From the IMG/VR virus record IMGVR_UViG_3300025127_000135, positions 1 to 31,803 of that record: DNA of 31,803 bases; one strand, given 5' to 3'. The position numbers and the translations under genes were made by a program. The notes under the pieces were generated by a model that was given only the letters and a program-made list of their open reading frames with translations, had not been told where the DNA came from and did no database searches. Source of the DNA: a virus. Each line of letters starts with the position of its first letter. Within the stretch, counting starts at the first letter, position 1. Below are positions 15,618-23,528 of the stretch, in pieces.

Positions 15618-16493
15618 TTACTCTCCTAGTGTATATGGTATTTTAACGTGTTTGTGGGGCTTTGTCAATGCATCAAATGGCTTATTTATAATATTACCTG
15701 ATCTTAAATAATTAATATAGCCATTCCAAGAAGATACGTCATAATACCAATCTAGTTCTAGGATATTGCTTTTTTGCTCTTCTAGTGGTTGGAAGATATC
15801 ATACAAACTGAAGAATCGTGCCGACCACCTCTGATGAGTTGGTAGACGCTTGGTTGGGTACTTTTCGCTTGGTAAAGGGGGTAAAAACTCCCTTGTTGTC
15901 TTTTTGTTCACGTTTCTTCGACATTTTATAAAATCTTCTCCTGTTAGTGTAAATGGCAGATAATCGTTTGATAATAAACTTTTTTCGTCATGCGTAAAAA
16001 ATAAGTTTTTCTTTTTATCCTTGATTAACTTACGATTTTGTCGTATTACATCAGTATCAAAAACTCCAAAAGGAAATGAAACGAAATACTTTTCTGGTAA
16101 AAGCCATTTTGAAATCTTGTATGCTGTCATGTATGATGCATGCATACCCTCTAAAATTGACCAACCGTAACTATCTCTCCTTTTCATATCCTTTGGCTTG
16201 ATACCGACGTAATATATAGGTATTTCTCTTCTTAAGTGTGAATAAAATTTACTTTCTAAATCTCTTTTGTAGTAAACAGGGTCATAAACCCACTCTCCAA
16301 CGACTTTTCTTATTATCGGAGCCATGTCGTCATTGGCTACAATCCATATTGTGTTACAGCCCGCTGCAGCACACTCGTATACCGATTTCTGTATCAAATT
16401 GAATTCTTCATCCACCAATGTCAAAAGCTCTGGGTAATGAGTTTTCAGTTCTACTTCGTAATTGGCTATTGGTATGATTCCGCTAAGGTGCAT
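15618..16493 (-). CDS. Putative nucleotidyltransferase-like (GT-A fold) protein
   Basis: A 291-residue protein. The N-terminus has a strand-helix pattern resembling sugar-phosphate nucleotidyltransferases: SGIIPIANY, then CAAAGCNTIWIVANDDMAP near residue 52, IPIYYVGIKPKD, RRDSYGWSILEGM and KYFVSFPFGVFD. The classical GxGxR nucleotide loop is not seen, so the assignment is fold-level only. The C-terminal half is basic. It overlaps the preceding gene by eleven bases, and its 3' end contains the dnaE promoter. It could act with the cupin at 41-373 in sugar activation, but an unrelated DNA- or nucleotide-linked role is equally possible. Confidence 0.6.
   Translation of the reverse strand: MHLSGIIPIANYEVELKTHYPELLTLVDEEFNLIQKSVYECAAAGCNTIWIVANDDMAPIIRKVVGEWVYDPVYYKRDLESKFYSHLRREIPIYYVGIKPKDMKRRDSYGWSILEGMHASYMTAYKISKWLLPEKYFVSFPFGVFDTDVIRQNRKLIKDKKKNLFFTHDEKSLLSNDYLPFTLTGEDFIKCRRNVNKKTTREFLPPLPSEKYPTKRLPTHQRWSARFFSLYDIFQPLEEQKSNILELDWYYDVSSWNGYINYLRSGNIINKPFDALTKPHKHVKIPYTLGE
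15640..15668 (-). promoter_or_regulatory. Sigma70 promoter for dnaE
   Basis: TTGACA (15668-15663), a 17-bp spacer and TAAAAT (15645-15640) on the minus strand, inside the last codons of the upstream gene and about 25 bases before the dnaE ATG. Its position just ahead of a major gene makes chance unlikely. It would drive dnaE, clpP2 and the J-domain gene. Confidence 0.8.
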
Positions 16494-17370
16494 CTTTTCG
16501 CAGTTTTGTTAAAAAAGAATCTTTAATATTTAAACAATGATTCAAAATCTTATAAACATCATCGTCTACAATTTTAATATTTCTGTATTTTGATTTAATA
16601 TTTCCCGGCAGTTTTCTTGTTGTTCTTCTAACACTGGTTGTTTTGAAATTATAATACATTGGTACACCATTTTTAGAATACCCGTTAAACTGACCTCTAA
16701 TTCCATTTTCTTTTAAAAGACTACTAATTTTAAATGAAGCCATTGTTTCAGAAAAATTGAAATCCTGTAGTTGGCTCTCAGTTAGTGTTGATAGCGCAAC
16801 AGCATCTCTAATAGAATTATTTCCAAGAAGACGGCTGGTAATATGAAAGTAAATCTCGCTAACAAACTCATCGTCACCATTGATAAACTCGATATCATGT
16901 TTCCCACCTTTATTAAATGCAATTTCATCATAACATAAATAGTTGCTTTCGTCCAATAAATTATCGACTGCAAAGTTAAAACAGTTTGGTGAATCGAAGT
17001 AAAAACATTTATTAAATTCAAATTCTGCAATTTTCGAGTATTCATTATAGCATGATATTCTTCCTTCACTGTGTCTAACTGTTGAACATAGATTAGACAG
17101 TGGCAGTAATCCATTTAATGACAATAGAAAATAAAGCCTTTCCCATAAAATAACTTTTTTGATGCCGACCTTCTTAGTTTTAGAATTACAGCTTAGTGTT
17201 TTAGCCTGTTCTGGAATACCACAAAATTCTAAATTAGTCTCTGGACTAAAGAACTCATAGTCAAAAGGCTTTTGCCATCTTGCGAAAATGATAGGGTATG
17301 AGTTTATATAAGCAAACAGTAAAGCTCTTAAATCACCACCAACAACCACTTTATCATAATTAAAAATCAC
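16483..17370 (-). CDS. Hypothetical protein with Rossmann-like N-terminus
   Basis: A 295-residue protein of unknown function. It begins with a beta-alpha unit, YDKVVVGGDLRALLFAY, similar in outline to the dinucleotide-binding start of FAD/NAD enzymes (strand, GG turn, helix), though a full GxGxxG is missing. The rest contains several Cys residues and a basic patch SVRRTTRKLPGNIKSK near residue 250. The only in-frame start near the motif is a GTG at 17370, with no ribosome binding site but with an extended -10 box exactly upstream. Its stop overlaps the next gene by eleven bases, so the pair probably works together. The cofactor reading is inference. Confidence 0.6.
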   Translation of the reverse strand: MIFNYDKVVVGGDLRALLFAYINSYPIIFARWQKPFDYEFFSPETNLEFCGIPEQAKTLSCNSKTKKVGIKKVILWERLYFLLSLNGLLPLSNLCSTVRHSEGRISCYNEYSKIAEFEFNKCFYFDSPNCFNFAVDNLLDESNYLCYDEIAFNKGGKHDIEFINGDDEFVSEIYFHITSRLLGNNSIRDAVALSTLTESQLQDFNFSETMASFKISSLLKENGIRGQFNGYSKNGVPMYYNFKTTSVRRTTRKLPGNIKSKYRNIKIVDDDVYKILNHCLNIKDSFLTKLRKDAP

Positions 17371-17376
17371 GATAAT

Positions 17377-17385
17377 ATTATATCA
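17377..17385 (-). promoter_or_regulatory. Extended -10 element before a GTG start
   Basis: TGA TATAAT (17385-17377) on the minus strand fits an extended -10 (TGnTATAAT), with no good -35. Six bases follow and then the GTG at 17370, so a transcript beginning at the usual distance would start at or next to the start codon (leaderless). It directly follows the TAG of the metalloprotease gene. Confidence 0.5.
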
Positions 17386-17907
17386 CTAATCAACGTAATT
17401 TTTGTAAAATTGTTTAAGATGCAAACCTTTTGAATTGTGACCACCGGTATGCCAATTAGCGTTCATTATGTGATAAGGTATATTAATATGTGGCCACCCT
17501 AAAGCGTGACCCAATTCATGTTCCAGCACTCTTTCTTTGTTGGCAGTTTTAGGAAACAAAAATATTTTAGCTTTAACAATCTCTCTTGTTTTATTAGAAA
17601 TAGTGATCCTTGTTGATGCCATATGATCACTAAAATTAAATTCTTGGTCTGGAATGGTTAAGATAATTTCACCAAATCTAGGTTCACCACAAGATATGGT
17701 GTCATCGTAGCGAATGTAATCAAATCTATACCCAAGCTTTTCCCAGTATTTAATAGCTTGTGAGACTCTGAAACTTTGAACTCCTGTGTGACTACAAACG
17801 GTAACACCCGGCTTCATTTGCCACTCATGATTTCGTTTCTTTACTAGCTCGGAGTAGTAACTAACATTCAAGCCCATCATCAACAATATAAAATTCATAA
17901 ACATCAA
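17386..17907 (-). CDS. Matrixin-like zinc metalloprotease
   Basis: A 173-residue protein with the full metzincin zinc site HELGHALGWPH at residues 130-140 (ligands His130, His134, His140; catalytic Glu131) and a likely Met-turn at Met148 in YHIMN. This is the pattern of matrixin-type (M10) peptidases. The first 15 residues are hydrophobic (MMFMNFILLMMG), consistent with a signal peptide or anchor, so it may act in the periplasm or on released virions. No propeptide Cys switch is obvious; the body is nearly the minimal catalytic size. Its start overlaps the endolysin stop, suggesting a role in lysis or envelope breakdown. Cleavage of a host surface or virion protein are alternatives. Confidence 0.85.
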   Translation of the reverse strand: MMFMNFILLMMGLNVSYYSELVKKRNHEWQMKPGVTVCSHTGVQSFRVSQAIKYWEKLGYRFDYIRYDDTISCGEPRFGEIILTIPDQEFNFSDHMASTRITISNKTREIVKAKIFLFPKTANKERVLEHELGHALGWPHINIPYHIMNANWHTGGHNSKGLHLKQFYKNYVD

Positions 17908-18824
17908 TCATCTAACACCTTGTCAGAAACATATATTCCATCAAGCAAAGATTTAATATCTAATCCAGCGCAATCTATCTTTCTTTTGCTAACGTGATAG
18001 TGACTAACAAACCCAGAAAACTTTCCGTATGCAACATCTTGTTCATATTTTGTAGAGGTATTGCCAAATTGATTTGTTGGCGTCTCGAATGGAATACCAG
18101 TTGCATGATGGATAGAAACCCAAAGTGATTTTAGTGCTTCTATTTGCTCTGGATAGAATCCTGTAAATGAGTCTAGTTTTTCTCCATGAACCCAAGCATC
18201 ATCAATTATGGGTCTCTCTCCAAAGCCATGTTTTTTATACCAACTTTGATATTTTGGGTAATAAGCGTTTGATATCTCCACACCGATTGACGGCCGATTT
18301 GTTCTTTCGGAGCCGGCATGCCATGCAGCGTGCTGGAGATCCATGGTTTGATAAATTGTACCATCATTATCAATTAAAAAGTGAACCGAAGCACCCCTCC
18401 TGTTAAGCACATTTTGACATGAGGTAGAATTTAAACACACGTCCCAATGGTTTATAAAATACCGTATTTGTCTTTTAGGTCTTCCAGAATAGTCATAGTA
18501 GTTTCCATGTGGTGTTTCAAGACCACCTTTCTCTGACCATAAAACAAATTTATCCCAATCAATAGGATGAAATTCACCATTGTAAACAATATAATTTGAA
18601 AAGTGTTTACTACGGGGCTTAAAATTGTCAATCTCTGCTTGGCGCTCGGTCCAAAGTCTTCTAAAAGTTGTAGGTCCACATAAACCATCCGCAGTTAATT
18701 TACGCGAACGTTGCCATTTTTTTATAGCTCTTACAAGCTTATCGTCAAAAAATCTTTCTTTAAACCAAGAAGGCTCCCAGCCAAGTTTTTTGGCTGAAGC
18801 CTCGTTGTAGAAATTCTTATCCAT
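17904..18824 (-). CDS. Endolysin: N-acetylmuramoyl-L-alanine amidase with peptidoglycan-binding domain
   Basis: A 306-residue lysin. Residues about 20-60 form a peptidoglycan-binding domain (LVRAIKKWQRSRKLTADGLCGPTTFRRLW). Residues about 118-280 form an Amidase_2 domain that cuts the amide bond between muramic acid and the peptide stem. Zinc ligands are likely His126 in FINHWDV, His265 or His267 in SHYHVS and Cys275, as in T7-type lysozymes; SVHFLI and AAWHAGS are also typical. There is no signal peptide, so a holin or the neighbouring membrane proteins would be needed for access. The ATG follows GAGGT. It is translationally joined to the metalloprotease behind it. Confidence 0.92.
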   Translation of the reverse strand: MDKNFYNEASAKKLGWEPSWFKERFFDDKLVRAIKKWQRSRKLTADGLCGPTTFRRLWTERQAEIDNFKPRSKHFSNYIVYNGEFHPIDWDKFVLWSEKGGLETPHGNYYDYSGRPKRQIRYFINHWDVCLNSTSCQNVLNRRGASVHFLIDNDGTIYQTMDLQHAAWHAGSERTNRPSIGVEISNAYYPKYQSWYKKHGFGERPIIDDAWVHGEKLDSFTGFYPEQIEALKSLWVSIHHATGIPFETPTNQFGNTSTKYEQDVAYGKFSGFVSHYHVSKRKIDCAGLDIKSLLDGIYVSDKVLDD

Positions 18825-18841
18825 TAATTTTACCTCAAGGG

Positions 18842-19108
18842 CTACAGCACCCCCACAACATAATTCTCTAATATTATATTATAAGTAGTGTTATTAATGA
18901 CTATTTCTTCGATCATAGACGAATCTACGACAATTTTGCTACCAATAACAAGATCAAACTTAACATCATCAGACTTATTCAAAACCTGCACAACTGAATG
19001 TTTTTGCTGTTCAGGCTTATAATCTTCTGGTAGCATAATTAATGATTTTTGCTCGTCGGTTCTTTGATCAAGATCAATCAAGATATGTCGATTTACTGGT
19101 TTAAACAT
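18842..19108 (-). CDS. groES: GroES-like co-chaperonin
   Basis: An 88-residue protein that follows the GroES plan: an opening FKPVNRHILIDLD strand (like IRPLHDRVIVK), a mobile-loop region ending in the hydrophobic SLIMLPEDY, a central strand VVQVLN, then KFDLVIGSKIVVDSS and a final IILENYVVGVL, equal to the GroES end ESDILAIV. It is shorter than E. coli GroES (97) and its sequence is diverged. It would cap the phage GroEL ring (2254-3849) or replace host GroES, as T4 gp31 does. Unlike bacterial operons it is not next to groEL but between ribonucleotide reductase and endolysin. AAGGAG precedes the ATG. Confidence 0.85.
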   Translation of the reverse strand: MFKPVNRHILIDLDQRTDEQKSLIMLPEDYKPEQQKHSVVQVLNKSDDVKFDLVIGSKIVVDSSMIEEIVINNTTYNIILENYVVGVL

Positions 19109-19116
19109 TTTTCTCC

Positions 19117-21084
19117 TTAAATTTCACAAGTATCGTTACTACAAAATTTAGTGCCTACTCCGCCTTTATCGTCTTCAATTTTGATAATTGGCTGTACTTT
19201 TTTGCTCATCTCTTCATACTTTTCTTTAGTAATAGATTCGTAGGGTGCTTGTTCATATCCAGTTTCTTCATACTTAAGAAATGATACTGCTTTTAATCTA
19301 GTTTCATACATCTCTAAGGCGTTAAGAATCTGATCTGATTCAGAGTCTTTAAACGAGATCGTAACAGACACGGCGTTATCTGCCCAATAATTCTGATACT
19401 GGGCTGCAATTTCAAGTTGTTCCCACATAGAAACATCTCGCTTTCCTTTTGTAAAGTATGGCTCCTTGACAGGAAACTCGACAACAGAAGTATTCGGAGA
19501 GTATTTATCATCTTCAATATTATAACCTGCTTTTTCTAATGTTTTAAGAATTTGTGATGACTTAGAAAATCTGATACGGCGAATGTAGTATTCATCCTCT
19601 GGGAAATGGATGCCGGGGGTAGAGCCATTCAGCAACGAAACGGTACCGGAAGGCTTAATCGATGTCATCTTAATCGATTTAGGAACACATAACCAGTTAG
19701 AGTATTCTCTGTCAAGTTCATTAATCTGTGTATACGCATTGTCACACCACTCAAGCATTTCGCGGCGTCCATGCTTATTAAAAGCTTGCACGATGCCAGA
19801 TTGTGACAACCCAATGCGACGGTTTTTAAGCATCTTAGCGTTTGTTTCTGGCCAGTGTGTATTAACAAGAGTAACGGTCTTGCCATACAAATAAGCGCAC
19901 TTTAATGTTTTAAGATAGTCTTCATAATCATCATGTTTAGCAGGAAACGTTTCTACTAGACAACACATCTCAGCGTTATGTAAGCTTTGCTCCACACAAG
20001 GATTAAATCCCATGACCTCGATATCGTCATAATTTTCACCATCTTTCATTCTTCCGTATGCTCTCGCATTTTCAAGCCAGATATAACCGGGCTCGCCATT
20101 AGTTTGCGATTGCTTAGCATGCCAACTGTAGTCCATGCCGACTTCAGCATCAAATGAATTGTTAGACCCCCAACGGTGGTGATAAAGCTTTTCTTGATCA
20201 TTCTTCATCTCAAGATACCTAAAGTCACTAGAATCTCCAATCGCCAACGCAGCAGAACGCCTTACATTACCAGCGACCACGCAACGACCAATTAGATTTT
20301 CAACATCAACAATATCAACCGATGTAATTTGTTCACCAATTTTATCTGAAAAAAGTTCTTTCAAGTTATCATGTAGCTCAATTAATGGTCCGGCTCCAGA
20401 CGAGGTGCCGCCGAATCCAAGAATTGGGGCTCCTTCAGGTCTGATTGCTGAATAATCAAACTTTGGTACTTTTCCTCCGAGAAAAAAGCCGTCAAGCAGC
20501 AAGTGTACCGAATCAACCCAACCCTCGCGCGAGTCATCAATAAGCAGCGTATCATTAGTGTACACTGGCTCTTTAATGTTAAGGGTACCGGCGCCCTTAG
20601 TATCAAATCCGACACCAACACCAACCATCAACGCATCCATAATCCAAGCAAAAATGTAGCCACCTTTACTGGATAGATCTTGTGTGGAACGGAAAGCACA
20701 ATTGAATAAAGCAGCGCCGGTTCTTTCCTCAACAAATTTGGTACCCATCATCCAAAGACCACGGCCGGGAGGTGTCCACTTCAAGTTAAACAAACGATCA
20801 AAAGCATCTTTCGCAGTTTTCTGTGCCTTATTATCATTCCACTCTAATCCAAGACGAACAACATGTTCTTTTTGAATATGGAACATACCCTCGATGACAC
20901 GACGGCATGTTTGCCACCATTCTTCTGTGCCAGTAGCGTTAGGATCGAATTCGCTCAACCTTCTAGCATAAGTGCGCTTGAAGGTAACATACCCAAGCGG
21001 ACCCCATGGTACTTCGGCTGTTGTGTAAGGCTCAATAAACGAGTCAGATAATCTGAACTTGCGGATGTTTTCAATAGTTTTCAT
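19117..21084 (-). CDS. nrdJ: Class II (adenosylcobalamin) ribonucleotide reductase, monomeric
   Basis: A 655-residue enzyme converting ribonucleoside triphosphates to dNTPs with adenosylcobalamin, resembling the monomeric Lactobacillus leichmannii type (739 residues). Catalytic residues are in register: Cys129 in FNCAFR, Cys363 and Glu365 in NPCVEQ, and Cys374, matching C119, C408, E410 and C419 with the same 11-residue gap. The C-terminal shuttle pair is Cys648/Cys653 in FCSNDTCEI, same spacing as C731/C736. The enzyme works with or without oxygen but needs B12 from the host. Reduction may come from the thioredoxin-like protein at 8629-9003. It overlaps dnaB by ATGA, tying dNTP supply to replication. 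Confidence 0.96.
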   Translation of the reverse strand: MKTIENIRKFRLSDSFIEPYTTAEVPWGPLGYVTFKRTYARRLSEFDPNATGTEEWWQTCRRVIEGMFHIQKEHVVRLGLEWNDNKAQKTAKDAFDRLFNLKWTPPGRGLWMMGTKFVEERTGAALFNCAFRSTQDLSSKGGYIFAWIMDALMVGVGVGFDTKGAGTLNIKEPVYTNDTLLIDDSREGWVDSVHLLLDGFFLGGKVPKFDYSAIRPEGAPILGFGGTSSGAGPLIELHDNLKELFSDKIGEQITSVDIVDVENLIGRCVVAGNVRRSAALAIGDSSDFRYLEMKNDQEKLYHHRWGSNNSFDAEVGMDYSWHAKQSQTNGEPGYIWLENARAYGRMKDGENYDDIEVMGFNPCVEQSLHNAEMCCLVETFPAKHDDYEDYLKTLKCAYLYGKTVTLVNTHWPETNAKMLKNRRIGLSQSGIVQAFNKHGRREMLEWCDNAYTQINELDREYSNWLCVPKSIKMTSIKPSGTVSLLNGSTPGIHFPEDEYYIRRIRFSKSSQILKTLEKAGYNIEDDKYSPNTSVVEFPVKEPYFTKGKRDVSMWEQLEIAAQYQNYWADNAVSVTISFKDSESDQILNALEMYETRLKAVSFLKYEETGYEQAPYESITKEKYEEMSKKVQPIIKIEDDKGGVGTKFCSNDTCEI

Positions 21085-22457
21085 TTTGTTTTGTTCCTTC
21101 TAAATTTTTGATACTTTGAATGTAAATGCTCTTTCTGCATTTTTGGTGTTAACTGCACAGGTGACGTAACCACGCCATTATTTATAATTTGTGTTTTAGG
21201 TAAAACTCTAATATTGACATTTGACGTATCCATAAATATGTCATAGACCATGCCATCGGGACCATTTCTGTTTTTTGCGATGAATATTTTACCTTTATTA
21301 TTTTGCTTATCTTCGATTGTTCGTGAGACGGAGAAGATGAAATCAGCCACGAAACATTTATTAAAAGCTTCAGAAATTTGCTCCATTGTGATCACCTCAG
21401 CATTCAAACCTGATCGGTTGGTTTGTGAAGCAGTCCAGATTGGACAATTGTATTCTGTGGATATCGCGCGAAGTTCTTCGTATATTGATTCAAGCTCATT
21501 TCTTTTTTCTTTTCTAATGACCATCGGACGCAACAAATCAGCATAATCAACTATGATCATACCGGGCTCAATTCCCCTTTTGATTAGTTTATTGAGATGG
21601 TTCTTTATTGTACCAGTTGTTGCTGATTTTGTAGGATATTCTTTAACAATTAAGTGTCCTTCTAAGTCTTTAATTTGTTCGTATACATCATCTTTAAAAG
21701 ACGTTAACTCTGAAAGTGGATAACTTGTAATGCAGCTATCATATCGCTTACCAATAACAGTTTCTTGAAGCTCTAAAGTGTAATGGATGACAGTTTTGCC
21801 CTCTTTAATTGCTTGTGCCCCAAGATGCACCAAAACCATAGATTTACCAGCGCCGGTGGGCGCTACAACAACTCCCAGTTCAGATTTGCCAAGACCGCTA
21901 CCACAAATGTCATCGATCTCTTTCCAACCAGTAGTAACTGGGTTTCTAAACTTAGGCAAGTATCTTTCTTCAAAGTCAGCAAGGTAGTCATAGCCAAAAT
22001 TATTTTCAGAACCAAGCTTCAGGGAGTCGTTGATAATTTTGGAGATTTCATCAAACGAACAAGATTGCAGAAGGTCAACTGATTTGAGCATCGCTTCCTT
22101 AAGATTTTGCTTTCTACAAAAATCTAGTGACTGCTCTTTGATATATTCAGAACCCTCAACTTCAGTAGACGAGACCTTACTAAAATATTCCTTAATTTGC
22201 TCAGATACTACTTTATCTTCTTTAGATAATTCTGTGTTCAGTATAGAGTCAACAATAGTATGCGATGGATGTTTAGAATATTTTTGACGGTATTCAACGA
22301 TCTTGTTTGTGAACAAACGCAAATATTCAAGCTCCAAAAAGTTAACATCCAATACTTCTAAAATCTGGTCCGCAAACGGACGATCATTAAGTATTAGATG
22401 CACCAAATCTTCTTGGAAACTTTTTCCATAATTGCTGAAAGATGGCTTAGTTGACAA
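21081..22457 (-). CDS. dnaB: Replicative DNA helicase, DnaB family
   Basis: A 458-residue hexameric 5'-3' helicase that unwinds DNA at the fork. The N-terminal 150 residues are helical (DnaB-N type). The RecA-like motor starts near residue 165 with TGWKEIDDICGSGL and has Walker A APTGAGKS at 199-206, Walker B MIIVDYADLLRP and the WTASQTNRSG sensor segment. T4 gp41 is the functional parallel. The start is a TTG six bases after GAGG; no ATG is available nearby. It has its own promoter at 22475-22502 and leads the dnaB-nrdJ-groES group. No helicase loader is recognised in the window. Confidence 0.95.
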   Translation of the reverse strand: MSTKPSFSNYGKSFQEDLVHLILNDRPFADQILEVLDVNFLELEYLRLFTNKIVEYRQKYSKHPSHTIVDSILNTELSKEDKVVSEQIKEYFSKVSSTEVEGSEYIKEQSLDFCRKQNLKEAMLKSVDLLQSCSFDEISKIINDSLKLGSENNFGYDYLADFEERYLPKFRNPVTTGWKEIDDICGSGLGKSELGVVVAPTGAGKSMVLVHLGAQAIKEGKTVIHYTLELQETVIGKRYDSCITSYPLSELTSFKDDVYEQIKDLEGHLIVKEYPTKSATTGTIKNHLNKLIKRGIEPGMIIVDYADLLRPMVIRKEKRNELESIYEELRAISTEYNCPIWTASQTNRSGLNAEVITMEQISEAFNKCFVADFIFSVSRTIEDKQNNKGKIFIAKNRNGPDGMVYDIFMDTSNVNIRVLPKTQIINNGVVTSPVQLTPKMQKEHLHSKYQKFRRNKTK

Positions 22458-22504
22458 ATTAACCTCGTGGTTGTATTATAAATTGTTTCGTGAAATTGTC
22501 AACT
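22449..22504. repeat. 9-bp inverted repeat linking the dnaB -35 box and start codon
   Basis: On the minus strand AGTTGACAA (22504-22496), containing the -35 box, is the exact reverse complement of TTGTCAACT (22457-22449), which contains the TTG start codon. The arms are 38 bases apart. Only transcripts reading through from the exonuclease gene would contain both arms. Confidence 0.5.
22475..22502 (-). promoter_or_regulatory. Consensus sigma70 promoter for dnaB
   Basis: A perfect TTGACA (22502-22497), a 16-bp spacer and a perfect TATAAT (22480-22475), beginning on the base after the TAG stop of the exonuclease gene. It would drive dnaB, nrdJ and the GroES-like gene. Confidence 0.88.
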
Positions 22505-23471
22505 AGCAATTTAATAAAATTCTATTTAGATTTGCTCTCAAATCTTCCCAGTTTAATTCACCAAAACCATCCTCTCTCATTAGAGATAAAATTTCTGTTT
22601 TGTTGAAGGTACACTGGAAGTTTTCAATCGATTCAGAGATAAACTGCTTTGATTGAAATGATAACAACGGTGCGTACAGTTGCATCATTTTATAATTATG
22701 AGAAATAACTTCTTTTCCCTCGATGATATTCGTAAAAAATTTCAATTTACTATCTGCTTTTTCACAAAAATCTACTAACTCATTGATAGTGTAGTCTTTT
22801 TCCGATGCAAGAAAAGATAATCTTTTTTTGACTGAAATCAAACCCGCACCTTTGATACCGATCAGGTTATCTGAAGCATCACCAACTATGGCTCGTGCGA
22901 GTGCCATGTTGTTTGGGTGGACTCCATATTCTTCAATAACTCGGTTTTTATTTACGAGTTGATTACTGGTTGGTCGATATACAACTGTCGAATCATTACA
23001 CAATTGCAAGAAGTCTTTATCATTTGAAATAATAACTTTTTGCCAACCATCATACTTTTCTAGTTTTGTAACTTGTGAAATAACATCATCAGCTTCGACC
23101 TCTGGAATAATAATTTGTATAATCGGCATTTCATTAAAATAAGACATCACTCTAGTTTGTTGCCATATTTTATTATGAACCACTTCGTTATCTGTGAGAT
23201 TATGTACGGCTCTGTTCAGGCGTAACGGCTTACGACCTTCTTTGTAGTTCTTATCAATGCTTTTTCTTTTCAATGAGCCATTGGGTCCATCCCAAACCAT
23301 CACGATTTCGTCTGGCTCAGTCATGCGAACCAGCTTTTGTAAGATCTTGATAGTTCCTTTAATACCTCCAATTGGCTGACCATTTGTAGATAAAGATGGA
23401 TCAACAATATAGGCACGGATGAACATGTTGAGGGCATCAATAACAATAACCCTTTTTTTCTGCTCTGACAT
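22503..23471 (-). CDS. 5'-3' exonuclease / flap endonuclease (T4 RNase H-like)
   Basis: A 322-residue structure-specific nuclease of the PIN/FEN superfamily. Acidic metal ligands are in the usual places: VIVIDALNMF near the N-terminus, VWDGPNG, EVEADDVISQV, IISNDKDFLQL, and the helix-hairpin-helix entry VGDASDNLIGIKGAG. It would remove RNA primers and flaps on the lagging strand, complementing the family A polymerase of this phage, which lacks any exonuclease domain. A longer frame reaches 23513, but the ATG at 23471 has GGAGG seven bases upstream and begins the conserved region. That SD lies in one arm of the hairpin at 23472-23510, so translation may be controlled by transcript origin. Confidence 0.92.
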   Translation of the reverse strand: MSEQKKRVIVIDALNMFIRAYIVDPSLSTNGQPIGGIKGTIKILQKLVRMTEPDEIVMVWDGPNGSLKRKSIDKNYKEGRKPLRLNRAVHNLTDNEVVHNKIWQQTRVMSYFNEMPIIQIIIPEVEADDVISQVTKLEKYDGWQKVIISNDKDFLQLCNDSTVVYRPTSNQLVNKNRVIEEYGVHPNNMALARAIVGDASDNLIGIKGAGLISVKKRLSFLASEKDYTINELVDFCEKADSKLKFFTNIIEGKEVISHNYKMMQLYAPLLSFQSKQFISESIENFQCTFNKTEILSLMREDGFGELNWEDLRANLNRILLNC

Positions 23472-23510
23472 AAAAAACCTCCGACAGTCATAGAATAACT
23501 CATCGGAGGT
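23472..23510 (-). terminator. Hairpin masking the exonuclease SD, with T-run (terminator-like)
   Basis: ACCTCCGA (23510-23503) pairs perfectly with TCGGAGGT (23484-23477) over an 18-base loop and is followed by six T (23477-23472 region) and the ATG. In RNA reading through from recA this would hide the GGAGG ribosome binding site and could also terminate transcription. The promoter at 23492-23520 starts RNA after the first arm, leaving the SD free. Confidence 0.7.
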
Positions 23511-23520
23511 CAATAGTCAA
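23492..23520 (-). promoter_or_regulatory. Sigma70-like promoter overlapping the hairpin
   Basis: TTGACT (23520-23515), a 17-bp spacer and TATTCT (23497-23492). The -10 has two mismatches, so it is weaker than its neighbours. The predicted start, near 23485, lies between the hairpin arms. It follows the recA stop by eight bases. Confidence 0.65.
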
Positions 23521-23528
23521 GTAATATT

